From positions 186,001 to 250,000 of the forward strand of contig NIOB01000002.1 in NCBI GenBank assembly GCA_002189105.1: DNA of 64,000 nt, read 5' to 3'. Numbering within the stretch: position 1 is the stretch's first letter; each line of letters opens with the position of its first letter. Of the stretch, positions 33,346 to 43,095 are shown in pieces. A program made the translations under genes and the position numbers. The stretch comes from Saccharibacillus soli. Lineage in GTDB: Bacteria > Bacillota > Bacilli > Paenibacillales > Paenibacillaceae. The notes under the pieces were generated by a model, which ran no database searches, was not told where the DNA came from, and saw nothing but the letters and a program-made list of their open reading frames with translations.

Positions 33346-34587
33346 ATGAAGGAACCGCAAGTTGGGCTTCAGCAGATCATCGAACGGCATATCGAAGCCA
33401 TGGCTGAATTCACTGCAACGCCTGGAAGAGGAACCACTCGATTGACATTTAGCGAACAGGATCGCCAGGCCCGAAACTATCTCAAGCGGGTGATGCGTGA
33501 GTATGGATTGACTGTGCGCGAAGATGGCTTTGGCAATCTTTTCGGCAAATTGGAAGGGTCGGTCGAGGGAGCGCCAGCGGTACTGGTGGGTTCTCACTTC
33601 GATTCGGTGCCTCATGGAGGCGCGTATGATGGTCCGGCTGGAGTGATCGCGGGGCTTGAGGTTGCCCGATTGTTCCGCGACCGTGGGCTGAAACCCAAAT
33701 ACCCGTTGGAAGTTGTCGCAATGATTGAAGAAGAAGGCGGACGTTTTGTGGGCGGACTGCTCGGTTCGCGTGCGATGCTGGGCGTCATCCGTGCAGAGGA
33801 ATTCGCGGCTGTGAAGGACAAAGACGGAATCTCGACTGTGGAGGCGATGCGGGCCATTGGCCTTGATCCATCGCTGCCGGGTTCCAGAGATCGCGCCGAC
33901 ATTCGGGCGTTTCTGGAACTGCATATCGAACAGGGCCCCATTCTGGAAGAAGAAGGCATTCCGATTGGCATTGTAGAAGCGATTGTGGGGCTGACACAGG
34001 TTCAGGTGACGGTGCGCGGCAGTGCCGGACATGCGGGAACGACGCCAATAGATCGGCGGGCAGATGCGCTGGTTGCCGCCTCGAAGATCATCATCGGGCT
34101 GCCGGAGCTGGCAGCTCGGCAGGGCGGCGGTACGGTAGCTACAGTCGGACGTCTAAACGTAAGGCCAAACGGAGCGAATGTGATTCCCGGCGAGGTGACG
34201 TTTACCGTCGATCTGCGTGCGGGACGCGAAGAGGATGTACAGGAGATCCTGGCGCAGACGGAAGCGCTGGCGTCCTCTGTGGCGGGGGCTGGGATCGAGG
34301 TGGAGATTGAGCGTCAGCTGTACATTCATCCCAAGCGGATGAATGATGAGGTGCGGGGGCTGTTGGAATCCGCCAGCGAGAGACTTGGCGTGTCTTACCG
34401 GCCGCTGAACAGCGGAGCCGGTCATGACGCGATGATCTTCTCCGATTTCACGAAGGTGGGGATGCTGTTTGTGCCAAGCCGCGGGGGACTTAGCCACTGT
34501 CCGGAAGAGTGGTCGGATGCAGCAGACATCGCCAGAGCCGTGGAGATCTTCTATGAGACGGCGAAGCAGCTGACGGAAGCGGAATAA
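33346..34587 (+). CDS. M20-family amidohydrolase: N-carbamoyl-L-amino acid hydrolase / allantoate amidohydrolase type
   Basis: 413-aa binuclear zinc enzyme preceded by GGGAGGTC. Metal ligands are visible in GSHFDSVPHGGAYDGPAGV (His84, Asp95), EEEGGRF (Glu near 130), the His of FLELHIEQGP and the late GAGHDAM. The dimerisation insert with GSAGHAGTTPIDRRADAL is typical. Members remove carbamoyl groups from amino acids or ureido compounds, releasing ammonia and CO2. It stands alone, without purine-degradation or hydantoinase neighbours, so carbamoyl-amino-acid hydrolysis is only the more general guess. Confidence 0.9.
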   Translation: MKEPQVGLQQIIERHIEAMAEFTATPGRGTTRLTFSEQDRQARNYLKRVMREYGLTVREDGFGNLFGKLEGSVEGAPAVLVGSHFDSVPHGGAYDGPAGVIAGLEVARLFRDRGLKPKYPLEVVAMIEEEGGRFVGGLLGSRAMLGVIRAEEFAAVKDKDGISTVEAMRAIGLDPSLPGSRDRADIRAFLELHIEQGPILEEEGIPIGIVEAIVGLTQVQVTVRGSAGHAGTTPIDRRADALVAASKIIIGLPELAARQGGGTVATVGRLNVRPNGANVIPGEVTFTVDLRAGREEDVQEILAQTEALASSVAGAGIEVEIERQLYIHPKRMNDEVRGLLESASERLGVSYRPLNSGAGHDAMIFSDFTKVGMLFVPSRGGLSHCPEEWSDAADIARAVEIFYETAKQLTEAE

Positions 34588-34730
34588 CCAAATCTGCGTG
34601 GGGCAAAAGGGTACAGCGGCCGGAAAGCAGCCTGAAATGTCGCAGGATTGCCGTCTTTGCAGGTTGAACAGGCTGCTTACCTGTGGCATGATGAGAAGAA
34701 TGAATTTTGCTGAAAGTGGGAATGAAGCTC

Positions 34731-35075
34731 ATGAATGAACTGCCAAACTGCCCGTCCTGTGGCTCCGCTTATACGTACGAGGACGGCAATCTGCTGGTCT
34801 GCCCGGAATGTGCCCATGAATGGACCCCCGGTTCGGAAGCAGGCAGCGAGGAAGAAAGTGGCAAGGTGGTACGCGACGCCAACGGTAATGAACTGCGTGA
34901 TGGCGATTCGGTAACCGTCATTAAAGATCTTAAGGTCAAAGGCAGCTCGTCGGTGCTCAAGATCGGGACGAAGGTGAAGAACATCCGGCTGGTGGATGGA
35001 GACCACGACATCGACTGCAAAATCGACGGATTTGGCGCGATGAAGCTGAAGTCGGAATTTGTACGGAAAGCCTAG
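34731..35075 (+). CDS. yjdM: YjdM/PhnA-family zinc-ribbon protein
   Basis: 114-aa protein. The start [11 protein letters not shown] aligns with the usual family N-terminus; longer in-frame starts at 34707 and 34722 are less likely. A zinc ribbon [25 protein letters not shown] (two CxxC pairs, residues 6-9 and about 24-27) is followed by the conserved small beta barrel with [27 protein letters not shown] and a terminal [10 protein letters not shown]. Length matches the family (about 111 aa). The old name PhnA implied phosphonoacetate hydrolysis, which is not supported for this family; function unknown. Confidence 0.93.
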   Translation: MNELPNCPSCGSAYTYEDGNLLVCPECAHEWTPGSEAGSEEESGKVVRDANGNELRDGDSVTVIKDLKVKGSSSVLKIGTKVKNIRLVDGDHDIDCKIDGFGAMKLKSEFVRKA

Positions 35076-35158
35076 AAAATTGGCGCGTATCGGTATGAAT
35101 AAGCAGTCTGTTATCTCCTGTATTGGTCTTGATTAACAGGTTGATGCAGGGAATTGAG

Positions 35159-35196
35159 AGGCTTGAAGGGGGCATTGTCTTCTTTCAAGCTTTTTT
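35159..35196 (+). terminator. Intrinsic terminator after yjdM
   Basis: AGGCTTGAA pairs with TTCAAGCTT and is followed by a T run. Confidence 0.7.
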
Positions 35197-35214
35197 GTCA
35201 TTTATTACAGTACG

Positions 35215-35245
35215 TTGAAACGTTAAACTGCTAAAATTTTATATA
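35215..35245 (+). promoter_or_regulatory. Likely promoter of the SLH protein gene
   Basis: TTGAAA (35215-35220) is followed after 17-19 bp by a TTTATATATA stretch that can serve as -10, in a markedly AT-rich leader. Confidence 0.5.
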
Positions 35246-35320
35246 TATTTTTGAATATTTAAATTGTATGATCTTCTTGATTATCAAATGATCTGGTATC
35301 CAAGGGGAATGGGGAGACAC

Positions 35321-38300
35321 ATGAAAAATAGAAAAATGGGGCTGCGAATCGCCAGTACCGGGCTGGCGGCTGCGCTGCTGACTTCCGGCGTATTATCAGG
35401 TCTGGGCAGTACACAAGTGCAGGCAGCTTCAGCTTCAAAAGGGGACATTCAGGGCCATTGGGCAGAAAGTCGAATCGTACAATGGGCGGAACTGGGATGG
35501 ATTCGTGGATATGCGGACGGAAAGTTTCAACCAGATGCCGCCATTACACGTGCGGAATTCGTGGCGTTGGTCAATCGGGCCTTCGGCTTCAAGGATGCGC
35601 AGCAGGCACAGTTTGCGGATGTTCAGGCAACAAGTTGGGCAGCCAAGGAAGTATCCGCCGCGGTGGCAGCGGGTTACATTAATGGAACTTCCGATGGTTT
35701 ATTCCGCCCGGATCAGCCGATCACCAGACAGGAAGCGGCGCTGATGATCGTTCGGATGCTGAAGCTTGATCCTAATGCGGATGCGGCCAATGCGTTCACG
35801 GATGCGGCTTCGATGCCGGAATGGAGCAAGGGAGCGATTGGGGCAGCAGCGGACAGCGGCATTATCAACGGCTATAGCGATCACACTTATCGTCCGCTCA
35901 AGACCGCGACACGTGCAGAGGCGATTGTCATGCTTCAGAATTCCCTCGACAAGGGGCGGATGACCTACAATAAAGCCGGAACCTACGGTCCTGCAAGCGG
36001 ACTGGCTGTTGCGCGCGGCGGCGCGGCGATTACAGCTCCGGGTGTAACGCTGCAAAATACCGTGGTGAGCGGAAGCCTGGTGCTGGGTGCAGGGATTGGC
36101 GAAGGCGACGCCACGCTTCAGAACGTGACCGTGCTGGGACAGGCTGAAGTTCAAGGCGGCGGCGCACACAGTATTCATATTGAAGATTCCAGCGTGCCTG
36201 TGCTGATCGTCAATAAAAAGCAGGGCGCCGTTCGTACGGTCACGGAAGGCAGAACCCAGATTGGTTCTGCCCGTGTGCAGGGTTCGGCTATTCTGGAGGA
36301 AGACGGAAGTGGAGCTGCTGGTTTCCAAAATGTGGAGCTGTCCAGTCAGATGCCGTCCCAATCCGCGGTCTCACTTCGCGGTCAGTTCGATCAGTTAGCC
36401 GTGGACAGTACACAGACGAACCTCAAGGTCGAGACCGGTGGAGTAAGCAGTATCGTAGTTAGCGAGTCCGCGAATGGGCTGACCCTGAATCTGGCTGAGG
36501 GAGTAACCGTGCAGTCTCTGGATCTAAAGGTTCCGGTTAAAGTAACGGGAGCCGGTACGATCACGAACGTGAAGATGAACGAAGCAGCACGTACGGGCAG
36601 CACATTTGAGAAGATGCCGCTGTCCGGCGTACAGCGCCCAGCGACGCCTGCCTCATCTGCCTCCACAACAGGTACGCCCACCGTGACATCACCAACCAGT
36701 GAAGAACTTGTATCTGCGGTCGCTGCACGGATTCGTGCGCTTCCAGAACTGACGAAGTTGACTCTGTCCGATGAGGCCTACGTCAAGCAGGCCATTGCGG
36801 AGTACCTGGCATTGAGTCCTTCTCAGCAGTCGCTTATGAGTGAGGAGGACCGCAAGAAACTATGGGGCGCTTCGGAACAGATTCGCCTGCTTCAGATCGC
36901 ATATGCCGCTGACCTGGCGGCTGCTGAGGCCCTCCAGAAGAAGATTGCTGCTCTACCGGGGCTGTCGGCCTTGACGCTGGACGATCAGGCGGCGGTGGAA
37001 GCGGTGCTGGCGGATCTGAATGCCCTGACGCCAGCGCGCAAACAGCTGGTCAAAGCCGAAGCGCTCACGACGCTTGCAGCAGCCAAATCGAAAATCGACG
37101 CTTTGCTTGCACAGCTGGCTCTGGATAAGGCTGCCGCTCAAGCGACCGCTTTGCAGATCGACGCCCTTCCTGAAGCGGCTGTGCTGACGCTGTCGGATGA
37201 AGCGGTCGTGACCGCGGCTCAAGCAGCTTACCAAGCGCTGAATGTGCAAGCCGCCAAGCTTCTTCCAGCCGATCGTTTGAGTAAGCTGCGTGCCGCAGCT
37301 GCACGGATGAGTGAGCTGAAGGCACAATTGGCCGCAGAGATTGCCGCAGCTGAAGCCGTGATGAAGCTGATCGTAGGTCTGCCGACTGCGTCGAAGCTGG
37401 CTTTGACAGACGAGACAGCGGTGTTGGCGGCCCAGGCTGCTTACAGTAAGCTGACAGCTGCCGAGAAAATCCATGTGACGAATGACAGCCTCACCACGCT
37501 GAACGCCGCAGTCGCACGGATTGACGTGCTAAAGGCGCAGCTGGCCGCCGACATTGCGGCAGCCCAAGTGGTCATGGATCAGATCGCACAGCTGCCGGAA
37601 GTGTCCAAGCTGGTGCTGACGGACGGTTCGTCCGTCAAGGCTGTCCAGACCGCTTACAACGGTCTGACCGAAGCGCAGAAGACGCATGTGACGAATGACA
37701 GCCTCGCCAGTCTGACAGCTGCCGCTGCAAAGATCAGTGAGCTGGAAGCACAGCTGGCCGCGGACATCGCCGCAGCTGAAGCCGTTATGAAGCAGATCGC
37801 CAATCTGCCGATCACTGCGCAGCTGGCTCTCACGGATGAGACTGCGGTGCTGGCGGCTCAGGCTGCCTATGGCAAGCTGACCGATGCGGAGAAAAGTCAT
37901 GTGACGGACGACAGTCGCAATCGACTGACATCAGCCGTGACGCGGATCAATGAGTTGAACGCTCAACTGGTCGCTGACATCGCGGCAGCGAAGGCAGTCA
38001 TGGATCAGATCATCCAGCTGCCGGAAGTGTCCAAGCTGGCACTGACGGATGCTTCTTCCGTCAAAGCCGTTCAAGCGGCTTATAACGGTCTGACCGCAGC
38101 ACAGAAGACTCACGTGACAGAGGGAAGCCTCGCCAGCCTGACGGCAGCCGCAGCGAAAATCAGCGAGTTGGAAGCGCAGCTGGCTGCGGACATCGCCGCA
38201 GCCGAAGCGGTGATGAAGCAGATTACGAATCTGCCCGCTGACTTGCAGCTGGCGCTCACGGACGAAGCGGCGGTGCTGGCAGCGCAGGCTGCTTACGACA

Positions 38301-39898
38301 AGCTGACCGATGCAGAGAAAAGTCATGTGACGAGCGAAAGCTTTGATCGACTGACTGCATCTGTCACGCGGATCAATGAACTGAAAGCCCAATTGGCTGC
38401 GGACATTGCAGCGGCTGATGAGGTGACGAAGAAGATCGTGGCGCTCCCGACCGTGGAACAAATGCAGCTCTCCAATGAAGCCCAAGTGGTAGACGCCCAG
38501 CAGGCTTACGCGGCACTGACTGCCGATCAGAAGGCACGTGTCACAGCGGAGCATGTCACTCAGCTGAACAATGCCGCTGCCAGAATCGACGCACTCAAAG
38601 CGGATGCGGTTATGGCGATGGCCGTAACAGGCCGGATCGAAGCTCTGCCTGCTCTCGCTTCGCTGACGCTGGCCAACGCAGACGCCGTTGACGCAGCTAA
38701 CCAGGCGTATCAAGCGCTAAACACTGAACGCCAGGCCTTGATTAGCTCGGCGAACAAAACGAAGTTAAGCGATGCGGTGAGCAAAATTGCCGCGCTCAAA
38801 GCCCAACTGGCAATTGACCAGAAGGCGGCCGATGACGTGGCCGCGCAGATTGCGGCTCTGCCTGATGTCAGTGCATTGGTTCTGGGCAACAAAGCCGACG
38901 TGGATGCCGCACAAGCTGCCTTTACGGGACTGACGACAGCGCAGCAAGCCCTCGTATCTACAGCCAACCAGAACAAGCTGAATGATGCAGTGGCACGTAT
39001 TGCGGTGATCGTAGCCGATACCAACGCAGCGGCAGGGGTAACAAGTCAGATCGAAGCGCTTCCTGCTGTCGCTTCGCTTACACTGTCGGATGAAGCCGCT
39101 GTGCAGTCTGCGCAGACTGGGTACAATGCGCTGACTTCGGCGCAGAAGACCTATGTATCGGACGCCAATCGGACGAAGCTGAACGATTCAGTGGCGAAGA
39201 TAAGTGAGCTGAAGGGTCCTTATGTCATCAAGAGCAAAGACATCACCAACTTCAATTATAAAAATGTCGCCGCGGCTGCACCAAGCTTTGTCAGCAAGTC
39301 GATTACCACGACACAGTTTAAGTCCAACCCGGTTCATTTCACCATTAATGACGGCACGCACATCATCCCTGTAGATGTGGATTGGGACGTCAATACCGAA
39401 TTCACAAACGGCCAAATGGCCGGTTCGATTGTGGACAGTGCCATTCAGGACTACTACAATGCTAATCATCTGGATCTGATGACGCGCACGCTGATGGCCT
39501 TTGGCAACGCGGATACCTTCACGCTCAGTTCCACGATCACGGGATCGGCTTCGACCGTAACCCTGAGCGGCGGCTGGAGCACCTGGTTTACGCAATCTTC
39601 GTCTACGGGTGTGGATGGACAAAGCCGCAGCCGCAGCTTTACCGTCAACAATGGCGTGAAGACCGGGACGATCAATCTGAATCAAACTTTCGCCGATCCG
39701 GATGGCGCGGGTTCCCAGACCGAGCTGGACGCGATGATTACCTACATCAACACACGTCTGACTGCTTTGAACCTGGCAGGGGTCAAAGCCGTTCGTTCCG
39801 GACAAGGCTTTGAGCTTCAACTGGCCAGAAGCTACAGCGCTTTGACGGTAGCCGGTACGAATAAGGACGAGTTCTTTACCGAATTCACGGGCAAATAA
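35321..39898 (+). CDS. Giant SLH-domain surface protein with twelve helical repeats
   Basis: 1525-aa secreted surface protein; start MKNRKMGLRI follows GGGGAG. Signal peptide residues 1-36 (cut near VQAAS). Three SLH domains (about 41-88, 95-150, 155-210), with motifs HWAESRI, GYADGKFQPDAAITRAEF and SDGLFRPDQPITRQEA, should bind pyruvylated cell-wall polymer. A beta-strand-rich region (about 225-440) with VTLQNTVVSGSLVLG-like rungs and a Thr/Ser/Pro linker follow. Then come twelve repeats of about 71 aa built on LP-x-x-x-x-L-x-LTDE-x-AV-x-AAQAAY-x-x-L-T and AQLAADIAAAEAVM, probably three-helix bundles forming a long stalk. The last about 230 residues form a distinct beta-rich terminal domain that would be displayed outward. 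Adhesion or structural role is inferred. Confidence 0.88.
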   Translation: MKNRKMGLRIASTGLAAALLTSGVLSGLGSTQVQAASASKGDIQGHWAESRIVQWAELGWIRGYADGKFQPDAAITRAEFVALVNRAFGFKDAQQAQFADVQATSWAAKEVSAAVAAGYINGTSDGLFRPDQPITRQEAALMIVRMLKLDPNADAANAFTDAASMPEWSKGAIGAAADSGIINGYSDHTYRPLKTATRAEAIVMLQNSLDKGRMTYNKAGTYGPASGLAVARGGAAITAPGVTLQNTVVSGSLVLGAGIGEGDATLQNVTVLGQAEVQGGGAHSIHIEDSSVPVLIVNKKQGAVRTVTEGRTQIGSARVQGSAILEEDGSGAAGFQNVELSSQMPSQSAVSLRGQFDQLAVDSTQTNLKVETGGVSSIVVSESANGLTLNLAEGVTVQSLDLKVPVKVTGAGTITNVKMNEAARTGSTFEKMPLSGVQRPATPASSASTTGTPTVTSPTSEELVSAVAARIRALPELTKLTLSDEAYVKQAIAEYLALSPSQQSLMSEEDRKKLWGASEQIRLLQIAYAADLAAAEALQKKIAALPGLSALTLDDQAAVEAVLADLNALTPARKQLVKAEALTTLAAAKSKIDALLAQLALDKAAAQATALQIDALPEAAVLTLSDEAVVTAAQAAYQALNVQAAKLLPADRLSKLRAAAARMSELKAQLAAEIAAAEAVMKLIVGLPTASKLALTDETAVLAAQAAYSKLTAAEKIHVTNDSLTTLNAAVARIDVLKAQLAADIAAAQVVMDQIAQLPEVSKLVLTDGSSVKAVQTAYNGLTEAQKTHVTNDSLASLTAAAAKISELEAQLAADIAAAEAVMKQIANLPITAQLALTDETAVLAAQAAYGKLTDAEKSHVTDDSRNRLTSAVTRINELNAQLVADIAAAKAVMDQIIQLPEVSKLALTDASSVKAVQAAYNGLTAAQKTHVTEGSLASLTAAAAKISELEAQLAADIAAAEAVMKQITNLPADLQLALTDEAAVLAAQAAYDKLTDAEKSHVTSESFDRLTASVTRINELKAQLAADIAAADEVTKKIVALPTVEQMQLSNEAQVVDAQQAYAALTADQKARVTAEHVTQLNNAAARIDALKADAVMAMAVTGRIEALPALASLTLANADAVDAANQAYQALNTERQALISSANKTKLSDAVSKIAALKAQLAIDQKAADDVAAQIAALPDVSALVLGNKADVDAAQAAFTGLTTAQQALVSTANQNKLNDAVARIAVIVADTNAAAGVTSQIEALPAVASLTLSDEAAVQSAQTGYNALTSAQKTYVSDANRTKLNDSVAKISELKGPYVIKSKDITNFNYKNVAAAAPSFVSKSITTTQFKSNPVHFTINDGTHIIPVDVDWDVNTEFTNGQMAGSIVDSAIQDYYNANHLDLMTRTLMAFGNADTFTLSSTITGSASTVTLSGGWSTWFTQSSSTGVDGQSRSRSFTVNNGVKTGTINLNQTFADPDGAGSQTELDAMITYINTRLTALNLAGVKAVRSGQGFELQLARSYSALTVAGTNKDEFFTEFTGK
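37571..38422 (+). repeat. Tandem 426-bp duplication inside the SLH protein gene
   Basis: GTCATGGATCAGATC recurs at 37571 and 37997. The two 142-codon blocks each encode a pair of the 71-aa repeats and are much more alike to each other than to other repeats (for example LPEVSKL, SSVKAVQ, SLASLTAAAAKISELEAQL in both), indicating recent duplication of a two-repeat unit. Confidence 0.75.
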
Positions 39899-39947
39899 AT
39901 ATTACTGATCCAGCCAGGCGAGACGTTCTGTGGAACATCTCCTTGCC

Positions 39948-39979
39948 AAGACCCGGTTCTCTTCGAGAATCGGGTCTTT
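39948..39979 (+). terminator. Intrinsic terminator after the SLH gene
   Basis: AAGACCCGGTTCTC pairs with GAGAATCGGGTCTT (one mismatch) across a TTC loop and ends in a short T run. Confidence 0.8.
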
Positions 39980-40150
39980 GTTCTTCTCCTGATGGGGCGC
40001 GGGATGAAGATCAGCCGCTCTGCTCATTCGGATGGTAGCCCTTTTACGAACGAAAAAAAGGAAAAAACGTGTTGCCGAAGGCCAAAACGCGCTAAGATAG
40101 AGAACGAATGAAGTCGGAAACGGATTAAATCTTGTGGAGGATTGACTCTT

Positions 40151-41074
40151 ATGAGCGAAGATTCAAAGAGCATGGACTCGCCATCGCTGGCCTACCGTCA
40201 GACGTATCGCGGGGACTGCGAGCAATGTTTTGGGCTGTGCTGCGCGGCGCTGCCTTTTAGCGTCTCGGTTGATTTTGCAATCGACAAGGCGGCTGGAGAA
40301 CCCTGCCGCAATCTGCGGGAAGACCATCGCTGTGGCATCCATCAGCATCTGCGAACCAGCGGCTTCCGCGGCTGCACCGTCTACGACTGTTTCGGGGCGG
40401 GGCAGAAAGTCTCGCAGGAGACGTTTGGCGGGATCAGTTGGCGGGAGCGTCCGGAGACGGCGCGCGCCATGTTCGCCGTGCTGCCTATCGTCTGGCAGCT
40501 TCATGAGCTGATGCTGTACATGGAGGAGCTTCTTGGCCGCCCGGCGGCCTCGAAGCTCCATCCGCGCCTGCGTGAGCAGCTCGCCGAAGTCGAGCGCCTC
40601 ACGCGGCAGGACCCCGACGCTCTGCAAGCGCTGAGCGTCTCCGCGCAGCGCGCGCAGGTGAACGAGCTGCTGCTGGAGGGCAGCGAACTCGTTCGTGCTG
40701 AGGCGCTGCGCCGCCGCAAGTCAGGCGGCGAGTCTTCGCGCGGGACGTCGTCCCCGCGCAAGAACGGCCGGCGCGGACGCAAGCCGGCCGTGGGCCGCGG
40801 CGCCGACCTGATGGGCGCCGATCTGCGCGGAGAGGATCTGCGCGGCGCCAACCTGCGCGGCGCGTACCTGATCGCCGCGAATCTGCGCGGCGCCGATCTG
40901 CGCGAAGCGGATCTGATCGGCGCCGACTTCCGGGACGCCGATCTGTCGGGCGCCGACCTGACCGGCGCCCTGTTCCTGACCCAGGTGCAGGTGAACGCGG
41001 CGCAGGGTGACGCCGCCACCGTGCTTCCGCCGGGCCTGGATCGCCCGGGGCACTGGGGGAAGGCGAGAGGATGA
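40151..41074 (+). CDS. Cys-cluster protein fused to pentapeptide repeats
   Basis: 307-aa protein; the ATG at 40151 lies 10 bp after GGAGG, while a TTG at 40142 is too close. The N-terminal half has a cysteine cluster (CEQCFGLCC at about 21-29, then Cys of EPCRNL, RCGIH, GCTVYDC), resembling zinc/iron-sulfur chelating YkgJ-like modules. A charged helical linker and a basic low-complexity stretch (about 190-218) lead to roughly eleven pentapeptide repeats of A-D/N-L-x-G type (about 219-277), which fold as a right-handed quadrilateral beta-helix. The repeat DNA is extremely GC-rich. The next gene overlaps by 4 bp. Some pentapeptide proteins protect gyrase, but most have no known role. Confidence 0.82.
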   Translation: MSEDSKSMDSPSLAYRQTYRGDCEQCFGLCCAALPFSVSVDFAIDKAAGEPCRNLREDHRCGIHQHLRTSGFRGCTVYDCFGAGQKVSQETFGGISWRERPETARAMFAVLPIVWQLHELMLYMEELLGRPAASKLHPRLREQLAEVERLTRQDPDALQALSVSAQRAQVNELLLEGSELVRAEALRRRKSGGESSRGTSSPRKNGRRGRKPAVGRGADLMGADLRGEDLRGANLRGAYLIAANLRGADLREADLIGADFRDADLSGADLTGALFLTQVQVNAAQGDAATVLPPGLDRPGHWGKARG

Positions 41075-41553
41075 CCGAGAGGATGAATCCATCATCGGAT
41101 ATTCAACTGCTGCCTGCGCAGCCTGACGATGCGCGGCGCCTGGCCGAGCTGCGGGCGGAAGCCTTGTTCGACAGCCTGAGTCGTCTGGGACGTTATAACG
41201 AGCAGCGAGTGCGGGAGCGTTTCTATGGTTCGTATGATCCGCAGTACACGAAGATTGTGGAGGTCGGAGGCCGCTTCACAGGCTGCGTCGCCCTGAAGCC
41301 GGATGCCCAGGGGGAAGGCTGGCTGCTGGAGCACTTCTATCTCAGCCGCGACAGTCGGGGACATGGCGTGGGCGCGGAGGTTCTGCGCCGAATGCTGCTT
41401 CTGGCGGCGGAAGATCCTCGCCCCGTGCGGCTCAATGTGCTTCAGGGCAGCGCCGCTCGGCGGCTCTATGCCCGATTTGGCTTTGAGACGGAGAGCGAGG
41501 ATGGGATTGACGTCTATATGGTGCTTCATCCGTTGCTCCTGCCGACTGCCTGA
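41071..41553 (+). CDS. GNAT family N-acetyltransferase
   Basis: 160-aa acetyltransferase whose ATG overlaps the previous stop (ATGA). The fold runs from [26 protein letters not shown] to a late [17 protein letters not shown]; the acetyl-CoA loop is [21 protein letters not shown] (RGHGVG). It belongs to the same transcript as the pentapeptide protein, which may be its substrate or simply a neighbour. Substrate unknown. Confidence 0.9.
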   Translation: MTERMNPSSDIQLLPAQPDDARRLAELRAEALFDSLSRLGRYNEQRVRERFYGSYDPQYTKIVEVGGRFTGCVALKPDAQGEGWLLEHFYLSRDSRGHGVGAEVLRRMLLLAAEDPRPVRLNVLQGSAARRLYARFGFETESEDGIDVYMVLHPLLLPTA

Positions 41554-41643
41554 GGCGCAGCGGAACAGCAAGCGGATCATGACAGCGAATAGTTTCCTTT
41601 TTGGATAGAGAAAAGAAGGCACAAAGAAGGAGGTTGGCTCATT

Positions 41644-42615
41644 ATGAAATGGAATCGACTCGGCAGCAGCGGACTTCAGGTGTCCGAACTTGGACTTGGA
41701 ACCAATGCGTTCGGCAAGCGGGCCGACGAACAGACTTCGATTCGCATCCTTCATGCGGCCATTGACAGTGGAATCAACTTCATCGACACAGCCAATATCT
41801 ATGCGGGAACCGCATCCGAGAGCATCATTGGCCGAGCGCTGGAAGGGCGCCGTCATGAAGTGGTGCTGACCACCAAAGCGGGGCTGCCATATGAAGGCAC
41901 ACGCGGACAGGGCGCCTCGCGCCGCCAGCTTCAGCTGGAGCTGGAAGCAAGTCTCAAGCGCCTGAAGACCGACCATGTTGATCTGTATCAGATTCATACC
42001 TTCGATCCGTATACCCCGCTGGAAGAGACGCTGCGTACGCTGGATGATTTTGTGTCATCCGGCAAGGTTCGTTATGTTGGCGCATCGAATTATGCCGCCT
42101 GGGAACTGATGAAGGCATTAGGCATCAGCGAGCGCTCTGGTTACGTTCGTTACATCTCCAGCCAGACCTCCTATTCATTGGCTGATCGCACACCCGAGAA
42201 CGAGCTGATCCCGATGCTGCTGGATCAGGGGCTGGGGATGATTCCTTACTTCCCGCTGGCAGGCGGAATTCTCAGCGGCAAATACAGCGGTGAGAACCGA
42301 TCACCAGCGGGTTCCAGAGCCGAGACCGATCCGAACTTCAATCGCTTCCTGAGCGAGCGTTATCTGAAGTTGGGCAGACAGGTCAGCGAACTTGCCGCTG
42401 AAGCCGGAACCACGCCAAGCGTGCTGTCACTGGCCTGGCTGCTGCGCCGTCCAAGTGTCTCGACGGTGATTGCCGGTGCTACCAGCACGCAGCAGATCGA
42501 AGCGAACCTGGCCAGCATGGATTTCGCTCCTGATGAGGCTCTGCTGCGCAGGCTGGACGAGATCAGTGAACCGTTTTGCCAGGGCGCACCGTTTGCGGTA
42601 TATCGGCTCCAGTAA
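41644..42615 (+). CDS. Aldo/keto reductase
   Basis: 323-aa NADPH-dependent oxidoreductase with AAGGAGG upstream. Catalytic tetrad regions are visible: Asp and Tyr in FIDTANIYAGTASESIIGRAL, Lys in VVLTTKAG and His in DHVDLYQIHTFDP. The cofactor-binding end RRPSVSTVIAGATSTQQIEANLAS matches the YghZ/Tas-like class with a (beta/alpha)8 barrel. It reduces carbonyls; natural substrate unknown. Confidence 0.93.
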   Translation: MKWNRLGSSGLQVSELGLGTNAFGKRADEQTSIRILHAAIDSGINFIDTANIYAGTASESIIGRALEGRRHEVVLTTKAGLPYEGTRGQGASRRQLQLELEASLKRLKTDHVDLYQIHTFDPYTPLEETLRTLDDFVSSGKVRYVGASNYAAWELMKALGISERSGYVRYISSQTSYSLADRTPENELIPMLLDQGLGMIPYFPLAGGILSGKYSGENRSPAGSRAETDPNFNRFLSERYLKLGRQVSELAAEAGTTPSVLSLAWLLRRPSVSTVIAGATSTQQIEANLASMDFAPDEALLRRLDEISEPFCQGAPFAVYRLQ

Positions 42616-42698
42616 GATACATGCTGGAAGCGATCTGCGTGGACGCGGCGTTTATCCTGATATATGGCTCTCCGCCCAGTGCGGGCAGACGAATGAGG

Positions 42699-42785
42699 CT
42701 TGGGACGGAATTTTCTGTCCCAGGCTGTCAGGTTGCCAAGAAAATCTCAAAGCTTGGGATGGATTTCTCCATCCCAAGCTTTTTT
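42699..42785 (+). terminator. Two successive hairpins, the second a strong terminator
   Basis: The first hairpin is CTTGGGACGGAA / TTCTGTCCCAGG (42699-42724). The second, AAGCTTGGGATGGA / TCCATCCCAAGCTT with a TTTC loop (42750-42781), ends in T's. The two stems share the GCTTGGGA(C/T)GGA core, so one may be a decayed duplicate. The remaining gap to 43,095 shows no gene. Confidence 0.82.
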
Positions 42786-43095
42786 GCTGTCTCGGGGCTG
42801 TCATCTACCGCTCCTCCCTCTCTATCCGCCACCTATATATTTCCTTTCTCGTTGTTCATTTGCACAATAAATTTCGTCCTTCCATCAATATCTTTTGCCA
42901 CTCCTCAGCCACTATACTGAAAGCGTGTTCAAGAAGACAGAAACCAATCGCTCGCGTTCTCGATCCGATTCGCTCCTTGTCGATTCCATCTGATTCGCCC
43001 TGTTTTTGGGACGGGCAGACTGGAAGCGGAGATGCGTCTGGAGAAGATCGCGCACTCGGGCACAAATCGTTAACGAACGTGGGAGGATGTAAGAG

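Noticed and set aside
35264-35320. Upstream TTG start for the SLH protein
   Set aside because: The 19 extra residues precede a good signal peptide and ribosome binding site at 35321 and would spoil export.
42616-43095. Small gene between the aldo/keto reductase and GntP
   Set aside because: Open frames there lack ribosome sites and coding-like composition and run across two terminator hairpins.
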